From the NCBI RefSeq assembly GCF_028622115.1, contig NZ_CP097263.1, positions 1,488,001 to 1,552,000 of the forward strand: a stretch of DNA of 64,000 nucleotides, given 5' to 3'. The notes under the pieces were generated by a model. That model ran no database searches. It was given only the letters and a program-made list of their open reading frames with translations, and was not told the origin of the DNA. The translations under genes were made by a program, and so were the position numbers. Below are positions 57,123-64,000 of the stretch, one piece after another. Every line of letters begins with the position of its first letter. The stretch's first letter is position 1. The stretch is from Kutzneria chonburiensis (GTDB taxonomy: Bacteria; Actinomycetota; Actinomycetes; Mycobacteriales; Pseudonocardiaceae).

Positions 57123-60100
57123 ATGCGCTTACCCAGAACACTGCTGGCGCTGCTCGGCAGTGTCGCGTTGGCGCTGACCGGGGTGGTGTCGCCGGCAGTG
57201 GCCAGGCCGGCGCCGGTCAAGGCCAGCCACTCGATCAGCTACGACGGTTACTCGTTCCTGATCGACGGCAAGCGGACCTACCTGTGGTCGGGGGAGTTCC
57301 ACTACTACCGGCTGCCCAGCCCGGACCTGTGGCTGGACGTGTTCCAGAAGATGAAGGCGGCCGGCTTCAACGCCACCTCGCTGTACTTCGACTGGGGTTA
57401 CCAGTCGTCGGCCCAGGGCGTGTACGACTACAGCGGCGTCCGGGACATAGACGAAGTCTTGAACATGGCGGAGAAAGCCGGGCTGTACGTGATCGCCCGG
57501 CCCGGGCCGTACATCAACGCCGAGGTGGACGGCGGCGGGTTCCCGACCTGGCTGTCCACCACGCCGGGGCACACACGCTCGGCCGACCCGACCTATCTGG
57601 CCTACTCCGACGAGTGGCAGTCGCAGATCGACGGCATTCTCAAGCGCCACCAGCTCACCGACGGTGGCGGCAGCGTGATCGCCTACCAGGTCGAGAACGA
57701 GTACTACAACGGCAGCGACGCCGGCCGCACGTACATGAAGCACCTTGAGGACAAGGCCAAGGCCGACGGTATCAAGGTTCCGTTGACCGGCAACAACAAC
57801 GGCACCTTCAACTCGGGCGCGGCGGCGCTGGACGTGGACGGCCCGGACTCCTACCCGCAGGGCTTCGACTGCTCGAACCCGACGACCTGGAACGGCGTCC
57901 CGGACATCAGCTACGACCACCCGGCCGGCAAGCCGTTGTACACGCCGGAATTCCAGGGCGGCGCGTTCGACCCGTGGGGCGGGCCGGGCTACGCCAAGTG
58001 CGGGCAGCTGATCAACGACCAGTTCGCGAACGTGTTCTACAAGCAGAACATCGCCGCCGGGGCGACTGCCCAGAGCTTCTACATGCTCTACGGCGGCACC
58101 TCGTGGGGCTGGAGCGCGATCCCGCAGAACTACACCTCCTACGACTACGGCGCGGCGATCACCGAGAGCCGGCAGCTCGACCCGAAGTACTACGAGGACA
58201 AGCTGATCGGCGAGTTCACGCAGTCGGTGGCGCCGCTGACCAAGACCGACGGCCTCGGGTCGGCCCCGCTCACCTCCGGCGCGCTGACCGACACGGCCCG
58301 CATCAACCCCGACACGCACACCCAGTTCCACACGGTGCGGCACAGCAACTCCACGTCAACAGCGACCGACACCACCCACATCGCGCTCGACCTCGCCGCG
58401 CATTCCGGTTATACGTACGACGATCCAGCCGTGGCGTACACCGGCTCCTGGAGTCATGTCGGACCGGAGCAGAACTACACCGGCGGCGACTACCTGCACA
58501 CCGAGTCGTTCTCGAACACGGCCGGTGATAGCGTTAACATTCCTTTCACCGGCGGCGGAATCCGGTGGATCACGTCCAAGGACGGCAACCACGGCATCGC
58601 CGATGTGTACCTGGACGGGACCAAGGTCAGCACCGTCGACCTGTACTCGGCGTCCAAGCAGAACCAGCTGACCGGTTACGAGGTCCGCGGGCTGGCCGAC
58701 GGCCCGCACACGCTGAAGATCGTCGTCACCGGCCAGAAGAACCCGTCCGCCTCGGGCGCCTTTGTCGTGGTCGACGCGGTCGACCTGCTGTCCGCGGCGA
58801 CCAACGACTACTACCCCTCGGTGCCGCAGCAGCCGGACACCGGCATCACGCTCAACGGTCGCCAGTCGAAGATCCTGGTCGCCGGCTACGACCTCGGCCA
58901 GTCGCGGATGCAGTACACGACGTCCGAGCTGATGACCAACGCCACCATCGGCAACCGCGATGTCGCCGTCCTGTACGGGGATGCCGGCCAGCCGGGCGAG
59001 ACCGTGCTGCGCTACGCCAAGCAGCCGACCGTGACCGTGCTGGGCGGGGACGCCACGAGCACCTGGGACGCCGCTCGCGGTGATCTCCGGCTGAACTACG
59101 TCCACAAGGGACTCACGCGCGTGCTGGTCAGCGAGCCGGGCGCCCGTCCGCTGCTGCTCCTGCTGGGAGACAAGGCAACCGCGGAAACGTTCTGGCGGCA
59201 GGACACCGCCGCCGGGCCGGTGCTGGTCCGCGGCACGCACCTGCTGCGCACCGCCACCACCTCTGGCGGCACGCTGGCCCTGACCGGCGACACCGACACC
59301 GACGGCTCGGTCGAGGTGTTCAGCACCGCCGGCAAGATCACGTGGAACGGCCGCGACGTCCGGACCCAGACCACGAGCAGCGGCAGCCGGACCGGCACGC
59401 TGCCGGTGGCCAAGCCCGTCACGCTGCCGGCGCTGACCAACTGGAAGCACCAGCAGGAATCGCCGGAGAGCCAGCCCGGCTTCGACGACTCCCGCTGGCC
59501 GGTGGCCGACAAGATGACGTCCAACAGCAGCACGGTCGCCGGCTCGCTGCCGGTGCTGTTCGCCGACGACTACGGCTTCCACACCGGAAACACCTGGTAC
59601 CGCGGCAAGTTCGTGGGCGACGGCACGCAGACCGGCATCACGCTGTCGTCGCAGAGCGGCGGCTCGGCCGGCGCGACCTCGGTGTGGCTCAACGGAACCT
59701 TCCTCGGTAGCTCGACCACCACCCAGCACACCTTCGCCTTCCCGGCGTCGGCGCTGCGCAAGGGCGACAACGAGCTGTCCGTGCTGACGGTGAACATGGG
59801 GCACGACGAGGATTACGGATCCAACAACGGCAACAAGGCGGCCCGCGGCCTCATCGGCGCACGGGTCACCGGCTCGCCGCTGACCTCCGTGACCTGGCGT
59901 CTCCAGGGTGCGAACGGCCTCGACCAGGTGCGAGGGCCGTTGAACACCGGTGGCCTGTACGGCGAGCGCACCGGCGAGTCGCTGCCGGGCTACCCCGACG
60001 GCAAGTGGCCGGCCGCCACGCTGCCGGCCAAGGACACCACGCCCGGCGTTTCCTGGTACCGCACCAACGCCCACCTCGACCTGCCGCGCGGCCAGGACAC

Positions 60101-61127
60101 CTCCGTCGGCATCACGATCACCGACGACCCGTCGCGGCAGTACCGGGCGTTGATCTTCGTCAACGGCTGGCAGATGGGCCAGTACATCAACTACCTCGGG
60201 CCGGAGCACAGCTTCCCGATCCCCAACGGCGTGCTCAACCCCAACGGGGACAACACGATCGCCATCGCGGTGTGGAACCTGGACGGCAGCACCGGCGGTC
60301 TCGGGTCGGTGCAGCTGACCAACTACGGCAGCTATGCCTCGCCGCTCATGGTGCGGCAGAACAACTCTCCGGGCTACGACCGGCAGAAGTACGTCGTGCC
60401 GCCCGCGCCGCGGAGTTCGGTGACCCTCCAGGTCCCCAACACCGCGTCCAGCGGCCAGCAGTTCACCGCTACCGCGACCGTCCAGACGCGGGAGCGCGCG
60501 GGGGACGCCACCCTGACCGCGCCCGCCGGCTGGACCGTCGGACCCGTGACCCGTAACGGAAACACGTTCTCGTGGCCGGTGACCGCCGGCGCGACCGCCC
60601 CGGCGGCGTTGAAGGTGACGGCCAAGGTCGGCTACGCGACCGTGACCGACGAGCGGATCGTCGGCGCCATCCCGGCCCCGCCGCCGAGCGGGCAGGTGGC
60701 GGTGAGCAGCCTGCCGTTCCTGGCTGCCACCAACGGTTGGGGCCCGGTGGAACGGGACACCAGCAACGGCGAGGCCGATGCCGGCGACGGCAAACCGATC
60801 ACCATCGCCGGTGTGCAGTACCCGAAGGGTTTGGGTACCAACGCCGTCAGCGACGTGCAGTTCTATCTCGCCGGCAAGTGCAGCCGCTTCACCGCGTCGG
60901 TCGGCGTCGACGCGGAGGCCGGCGGGTCCGGCACGGTGACGTTCACCGTGCGCATAGACGGCACAACCCTTGCCACCACGCCGGTTATGCACGGCAACCA
61001 GGCTGCCGCCGCCGTCGACGTCCCGGTCACCGGCGGCCAGGTGCTCGACCTCGAGGTCGGGGACGGCGGCGACGGAAACGGCCTCGACCACGCGGATTGG
61101 GCGGTTCCGACGCTGACCTGCGCGTGA
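57123..61127 (+). CDS. Secreted GH35 family beta-galactosidase with NPCBM domain
   Basis: 1334 residues from ATG 57123, behind AGGAGG. Signal peptide about 1-28 (SPAVARPA). GH35 catalytic domain about 35-370 with LWSGEFHYYRLP, RPGPYINAEVDGGGFPTWL, acid/base Glu 193 (QVENEYY) and nucleophile Glu 276 (YTPEFQGG). Beta-sandwich domains follow, with two substrate-domain-like parts (about 600-1060), an Ig/NEW3-like segment (~1115-1175) and a C-terminal NPCBM galactose-binding domain (~1195-1334, KGLGTNAVSDVQF). It should release terminal galactose from polysaccharide outside the cell, consistent with arabinogalactan use beside araBAD. TTA is codon 3. A degenerate ara-operator (TGATAGCGTTAACA) is at 58526-58539. 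Confidence 0.95.
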   Translation: MRLPRTLLALLGSVALALTGVVSPAVARPAPVKASHSISYDGYSFLIDGKRTYLWSGEFHYYRLPSPDLWLDVFQKMKAAGFNATSLYFDWGYQSSAQGVYDYSGVRDIDEVLNMAEKAGLYVIARPGPYINAEVDGGGFPTWLSTTPGHTRSADPTYLAYSDEWQSQIDGILKRHQLTDGGGSVIAYQVENEYYNGSDAGRTYMKHLEDKAKADGIKVPLTGNNNGTFNSGAAALDVDGPDSYPQGFDCSNPTTWNGVPDISYDHPAGKPLYTPEFQGGAFDPWGGPGYAKCGQLINDQFANVFYKQNIAAGATAQSFYMLYGGTSWGWSAIPQNYTSYDYGAAITESRQLDPKYYEDKLIGEFTQSVAPLTKTDGLGSAPLTSGALTDTARINPDTHTQFHTVRHSNSTSTATDTTHIALDLAAHSGYTYDDPAVAYTGSWSHVGPEQNYTGGDYLHTESFSNTAGDSVNIPFTGGGIRWITSKDGNHGIADVYLDGTKVSTVDLYSASKQNQLTGYEVRGLADGPHTLKIVVTGQKNPSASGAFVVVDAVDLLSAATNDYYPSVPQQPDTGITLNGRQSKILVAGYDLGQSRMQYTTSELMTNATIGNRDVAVLYGDAGQPGETVLRYAKQPTVTVLGGDATSTWDAARGDLRLNYVHKGLTRVLVSEPGARPLLLLLGDKATAETFWRQDTAAGPVLVRGTHLLRTATTSGGTLALTGDTDTDGSVEVFSTAGKITWNGRDVRTQTTSSGSRTGTLPVAKPVTLPALTNWKHQQESPESQPGFDDSRWPVADKMTSNSSTVAGSLPVLFADDYGFHTGNTWYRGKFVGDGTQTGITLSSQSGGSAGATSVWLNGTFLGSSTTTQHTFAFPASALRKGDNELSVLTVNMGHDEDYGSNNGNKAARGLIGARVTGSPLTSVTWRLQGANGLDQVRGPLNTGGLYGERTGESLPGYPDGKWPAATLPAKDTTPGVSWYRTNAHLDLPRGQDTSVGITITDDPSRQYRALIFVNGWQMGQYINYLGPEHSFPIPNGVLNPNGDNTIAIAVWNLDGSTGGLGSVQLTNYGSYASPLMVRQNNSPGYDRQKYVVPPAPRSSVTLQVPNTASSGQQFTATATVQTRERAGDATLTAPAGWTVGPVTRNGNTFSWPVTAGATAPAALKVTAKVGYATVTDERIVGAIPAPPPSGQVAVSSLPFLAATNGWGPVERDTSNGEADAGDGKPITIAGVQYPKGLGTNAVSDVQFYLAGKCSRFTASVGVDAEAGGSGTVTFTVRIDGTTLATTPVMHGNQAAAAVDVPVTGGQVLDLEVGDGGDGNGLDHADWAVPTLTCA

Positions 61128-61145
61128 CCCTGGTATGTATGGCGG

Positions 61146-61856
61146 ATGCGTTTTGCGGTAACCGGTAGCACCGGTCGGATTGGCGGCCGGGTGCTGCAAC
61201 TGCTGGCCGAGGCTGGACAGCCCGACGTTGTCGGGCTGTCCAGCCGTAACGCCTCCTACGACGATCCGGCGGCGTTGCGCGCGGCGCTGACCGGCGTCGA
61301 CACGCTGGTGTTCGTGTCCAGCGACGGCGAGGCCGCCCGCGTCGTTGTGCACCACCGCAACGTCATCGAGGCGGCCGTCCACTGTGGAGTACGGCATGTC
61401 GTACTGCTCAGCGGCATTGACGTCGATCTCAAGTCGCCGTTCTGCTACGCGTTCACCAACGGCGACACCGAGCGCATGCTGCGCGCCTCAGGCTGTCAGT
61501 ACTCCATCGTTCGGGCCGGGCTGTTCACGGAGTTCTTCGAAGGGCTGATCCGCCAGGTCGCGGTGGACGGCGTGGTCGCCATCCCGGCCGGCGAAGTCTC
61601 GCTGGTGCGGCGTGACGAGGTCGCGCGTAGCCTGGCCGACTTGGCGCTGCGTGGGCCCACCAACGGGCATCACGACGTGGCCGAGCCGCCGCGACCGGTG
61701 TCGAGCATTGTCGCCGATGCCGGATATTCCTTTGTGGACACTACGCTGTCCGAGTTCGCGATCGCGTTGCACCGCCTCGGCGAAGAGCCGTGGTGGATCT
61801 ACGCCTACACGAGCATGTTCGAAGCCGTTCGCCAGGGGCGCTGGACACTTCGCTAG
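61146..61856 (+). CDS. NmrA/atypical short-chain dehydrogenase family protein
   Basis: 236 residues. N-terminal Rossmann motif AVTGSTGRIGGRVLQLL and the SGIDVDLKSPFCYAFTNGDTERML region are those of NAD(P)-binding NmrA-like or NAD-dependent epimerase-like proteins (ytfG-type quinone reductases or redox sensors). Substrate unknown. The gene contains an exceptional 16-base-arm inverted repeat at 61211-61245. Its stop overlaps the stop of the convergent esterase by 4 bases. Confidence 0.88.
   Translation: MRFAVTGSTGRIGGRVLQLLAEAGQPDVVGLSSRNASYDDPAALRAALTGVDTLVFVSSDGEAARVVVHHRNVIEAAVHCGVRHVVLLSGIDVDLKSPFCYAFTNGDTERMLRASGCQYSIVRAGLFTEFFEGLIRQVAVDGVVAIPAGEVSLVRRDEVARSLADLALRGPTNGHHDVAEPPRPVSSIVADAGYSFVDTTLSEFAIALHRLGEEPWWIYAYTSMFEAVRQGRWTLR
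61211..61245. repeat. Perfect 16-base-arm inverted repeat inside the NmrA-like gene
   Basis: Arms 61211-61226 and 61230-61245 with the loop GTT, encoding AGQPDVVGLSS. The arms are perfectly complementary and would form a very stable hairpin in DNA or mRNA about 65 bases into the gene. Confidence 0.7.
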
Positions 61857-63334
61857 TGCCCCGCGGACAACGCGGCCCAGAACGCGCACTGGTGTTCGGC
61901 CGCCAGATCGACGGTCTGCGACCGACCCGGGGCGAATGCCGGCACGGCAACGTCGCCGGGCCGGAATCGAGGCCAGGCCGGGAGCCCCGGTCCGTTGGGA
62001 TTGCCGGTCCACGCGAAGCGTGACCAGTAGCCGATCATGCGGTCGGCCAGCGCCTGCTGCGCCGGCTTGTCGAGGTGGCCGAACAGGTACTGGAGTTCGG
62101 CGCCGTGGTACGCGCCGAGTGGGAAGAGCGGATTCGGCCACCCCGGCGCGTTGTCGTCGGCGAATTCGTCGGCGTAGGTGGGTACCAGGCCGCTGGCGAA
62201 CTGGTCGGTGCCGAGCGAGGTGCAGGAGAAGAACCAGTCCGTGGTGGATCGGGCGAAGGTGAGCGCGGGGTTGTCGCCGGCCGGGTAGTGGGCCAGGACC
62301 TGCGGTGCGGCGGCCTTGAACACGCCGGTCTGGAGCTGCGCGTACTGGTCCGCGGTGATCCCGTCGGGGTACTGCTGGGCGATCAGGATCGTTGCCTCGT
62401 CACGATTGCTGCTGACCAGCAGTGGCACCCGGTTGAACTGTCCATTGTGGAAGGCGTCGGCCGGCTTCACCGGAATCACCGAGCCGCCCCAGACCGGATG
62501 CCAGCTGTAGGTCGGGCTGTACGGAATCGCCGCGGCGGCGGCCAGCAACTCGTCCGGTGTCTTGCTACGCAAGCAAACCAGGTCGGTGCAGCCGAGTTGG
62601 GCGGTGAGGGCGGTGCCGTTGCGCTCGGCGATCGCCTTGTCCGGTTCCGGCGCCAGGCACCCACCGCTTTCGGTGATGGCCCGCTGGAACAGTCCGGCCG
62701 CGCCGGGGGAGGCCAGGTTCATGCAGACACTGGCCCCGCCGGCCGACTGTCCGAACAGCGTGACATTGCCTGGATCGCCGCCGAAGGCCGCCGCGTTGGC
62801 CTTGACCCAGCGCAGCGCCGCCTGTTGGTCCTGGATGCCGTAGTCGCCGGACTGATCGCCGCCTTCGGCGTCCAGCGCCGGATGGGCGAGAAAGCCCAGT
62901 ACGCCGAGGCGGTAGTTCAGCGTCACGACGATCACGTGTGCCTTGGCGGCGAAGCTGCGGGGATCGATGTCGTTGCCGGCTCCCGAGATGAAGCTGCCGC
63001 CGTGCAGCCACACCATCACGGGCAGCCGATGGGCTTCCGGCGGCGTGGAAACGTTGAGATACAAGCAGTTCTCGTCGGTATGAGGCTCGCCCGGCGCCTG
63101 CGGACACGCGTTGCCGGGGGCCGTCGCGTCCAAGGTCTGAGTCCACGGTTGGACCGGTTCCGGCGGCCGCCAGCGCAATGCGCCCACGGGCGGGGCCGCG
63201 TAGGGAATCCCTTGGTACGAACGATAGTTAGCGGTAACAGTACCGTGGATCGGACCGTCGGTGGTGGTGACGGTCGCGACCGGGCAGGGGGTGAGCAGTC
63301 CGGCCAGCAGGGTGAGCACGAGAAGCTTCGGCAT
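61853..63334 (-). CDS. Secreted type-B carboxylesterase / lipase
   Basis: 493 residues with a signal peptide (about 1-19). Alpha/beta hydrolase of the carboxylesterase type-B family: oxyanion segment WLHGGSFISGAG, nucleophile Ser 197 (FGQSAGGAS), Glu 313 (SSNRDEATI) and His 410 (AYHGAEL). It hydrolyses carboxylic esters outside the cell; the substrate is unknown. No ribosome-binding site is visible; the ATG lies 7 bases from a TAGCGT -10-like box, so the message is probably leaderless, and an 11-base-arm palindrome covers that promoter. Confidence 0.94.
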   Translation of the reverse strand: MPKLLVLTLLAGLLTPCPVATVTTTDGPIHGTVTANYRSYQGIPYAAPPVGALRWRPPEPVQPWTQTLDATAPGNACPQAPGEPHTDENCLYLNVSTPPEAHRLPVMVWLHGGSFISGAGNDIDPRSFAAKAHVIVVTLNYRLGVLGFLAHPALDAEGGDQSGDYGIQDQQAALRWVKANAAAFGGDPGNVTLFGQSAGGASVCMNLASPGAAGLFQRAITESGGCLAPEPDKAIAERNGTALTAQLGCTDLVCLRSKTPDELLAAAAAIPYSPTYSWHPVWGGSVIPVKPADAFHNGQFNRVPLLVSSNRDEATILIAQQYPDGITADQYAQLQTGVFKAAAPQVLAHYPAGDNPALTFARSTTDWFFSCTSLGTDQFASGLVPTYADEFADDNAPGWPNPLFPLGAYHGAELQYLFGHLDKPAQQALADRMIGYWSRFAWTGNPNGPGLPAWPRFRPGDVAVPAFAPGRSQTVDLAAEHQCAFWAALSAGH

Positions 63335-63335
63335 G

Positions 63336-63359
63336 GTTAGTACGCTAAAGCGTACTAAC
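63336..63359. promoter_or_regulatory. Palindromic operator over the esterase promoter (TetR-like)
   Basis: Perfect 11-base arms (GTTAGTACGCT / AGCGTACTAAC) with a 2-base centre, starting one base upstream of the esterase ATG. On the minus strand it contains TAGCGT 7 bases before the ATG, so a bound repressor would block the promoter. Symmetry and length resemble TetR-family operators. No TetR gene is in the window. Confidence 0.75.
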
Positions 63360-63439
63360 AGGAGGTCGCCACCGAATTTCCGGTCGGGTGTCGAGATACG
63401 GTCGGCCCGTTTCGTCCTCGGGCCCGCGAGCCCGGCCGA

Positions 63440-63457
63440 CCGGCGATTTCTCGCCGG
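63440..63457. terminator. Hairpin after the partial DinB/maleylpyruvate-isomerase gene
   Basis: CCGGCGA / TCGCCGG arms with a TTTC loop, about 20 bases beyond the stop of the minus-strand gene at 63476; consistent with its terminator. The rest of 63360-63475 holds no gene. Confidence 0.5.
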
Positions 63458-63475
63458 CCGGCTCCGTGACCTCGA

Positions 63476-64000
63476 CTAGGCCTTGCGTCCGAGGAAGGCC
63501 AGCAGGCGGGTCTGCTCGTCGGCGTCGTCCGGCGGCGTCAGCTCCGGGCCGAAGAAGCCCGGCTGGCGGATGACGTTCGCCCGTGACCACTCGAACGCCG
63601 CCGACACCGCCGCCGGGTCGAGGACAATCGGTCGGGCCAGTGCGGTGGCGATGTCCCAGGTGTGCGTGACGGTGTCGCTGAGCAGCAACGTCACCACGCC
63701 GACCAGCGGAATCTCCCCGACTCCCGGCAGCGACACCGGCTTGACCAGTGTTTCCTCGGTCAGCGTCGCCGACGCGGTGGCGCGCGCTTCCCGCCATGAC
63801 TCGACCGGGTCGCCGTCGACCACCACCCCTGGATGCGCCGCACCCGGGGCGCCACGGTGCTCGGCGTAGTCCTCGCCGGTCGCCCACGCCCTCAGCTGCC
63901 GCTGCGCCCAGATCACGTGCCCGGCGACGTCCCGCACCGACCAGTCCGGGCAGGTCGACGGCGTTTCCCACTGGTCGGGTCGGACGCCGGCCAGCACCGC
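63476..64000 (-). CDS. Maleylpyruvate isomerase / DinB-like (mycothiol-dependent) family protein, N-terminus outside the window
   Basis: At least 173 residues; the frame is open to the edge of the window, and proteins of this family usually have some 25 more N-terminal residues, so the GTG at 63997 is not taken as the start. WETPSTCPDWSVRDVAGHVIWAQ with its conserved His, and the later LLLSDTVTHTWDIATALARP with the second metal-ligand His, identify the TIGR03086-type MDMPI/DinB superfamily. Members are mycothiol-dependent isomerases or transferases or proteins of unknown function. Confidence 0.85.
   Translation of the reverse strand, partial: AVLAGVRPDQWETPSTCPDWSVRDVAGHVIWAQRQLRAWATGEDYAEHRGAPGAAHPGVVVDGDPVESWREARATASATLTEETLVKPVSLPGVGEIPLVGVVTLLLSDTVTHTWDIATALARPIVLDPAAVSAAFEWSRANVIRQPGFFGPELTPPDDADEQTRLLAFLGRKA

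Noticed and set aside
1-64000. tRNA, rRNA, insertion sequences, integrase or attachment sites
   Set aside because: No cloverleaf-like sequence, transposase, integrase or flanking direct repeats were recognised; a tRNAscan or ISfinder search would be decisive.

Overview
The window is high-GC DNA with GTG/TTG starts, ATGA/GTGA translational overlaps, AT-poor promoters and rare TTA codons, as in a filamentous actinomycete. A Pseudonocardiales-type genome is plausible, but the sequence alone does not fix the genus. I saw no rRNA, tRNA, insertion sequence, prophage or CRISPR array.

Layout. 1-1440: a gene-poor stretch, a tiny membrane protein and a SAM methyltransferase. 1547-36127: a nonribosomal peptide gene cluster. 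On the minus strand a DrrA/DrrB-like exporter is followed by three NRPS genes and an MbtH protein (28023 down to 1547). A second minus-strand operon (35201 to 29142) holds a free-standing adenylation-thiolation (A-T) protein, a SyrP-like hydroxylase, SbnB- and SbnA-like 2,3-diaminopropionate (Dap) enzymes and a membrane protein. A plus-strand clavaminate-synthase-like dioxygenase lies between them and a LysR regulator sits at the right edge. 36201-40177: an amino-acid racemase, a GTPase plus two small membrane proteins, and an acyl-CoA synthetase. 40421-48066: a secreted subtilase, an MFS exporter, a GFA-family protein, a MmyB-type regulator, a DHFR-like reductase and an alditol oxidase. 48164-61127: an L-arabinose regulon (LacI-type regulator, araB-araD-araA, ChvE/GguA/GguB-like ABC importer, large secreted GH35 beta-galactosidase). 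61146-64000: an NmrA-like protein, a secreted carboxylesterase with a strong palindromic operator, and a partial maleylpyruvate-isomerase/DinB-type gene.

The NRPS reads A-T / C-A(N-MT)-T / C-A-T // C-A-T / C-A-T / C-A-T-E // C-T / C-A-T-TE, which predicts an octapeptide. Ten-residue specificity codes read by eye suggest Gly - N-Me-(Val-like) - Asn - (Ile-like) - Phe - D-Phe - AA7 - (Arg-like). Module 7 has no adenylation domain. The neighbouring operon makes Dap and encodes an orphan A-T didomain, so residue 7 may be Dap, or a hydroxylated amino acid, loaded in trans. This is inference. A single-base deletion in a G run (11495-11499) breaks NRPS2 as sequenced.

The most unusual signals are at DNA level. 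The two biosynthetic operons share the promoter element ACGCTAG-N6-GCCTTATYGGC. Two palindrome families (GACAACA-N2-TGTTGTC, six copies; GTAACG-N7-CGTTAC, three copies) lie inside coding sequence at rare codons. TGTTAGCGCTAACA operators flank the araB start at 84 bp spacing, and degenerate copies occur inside unrelated genes. TTA codons occur in the NRPS, subtilase, arabinose and beta-galactosidase genes.
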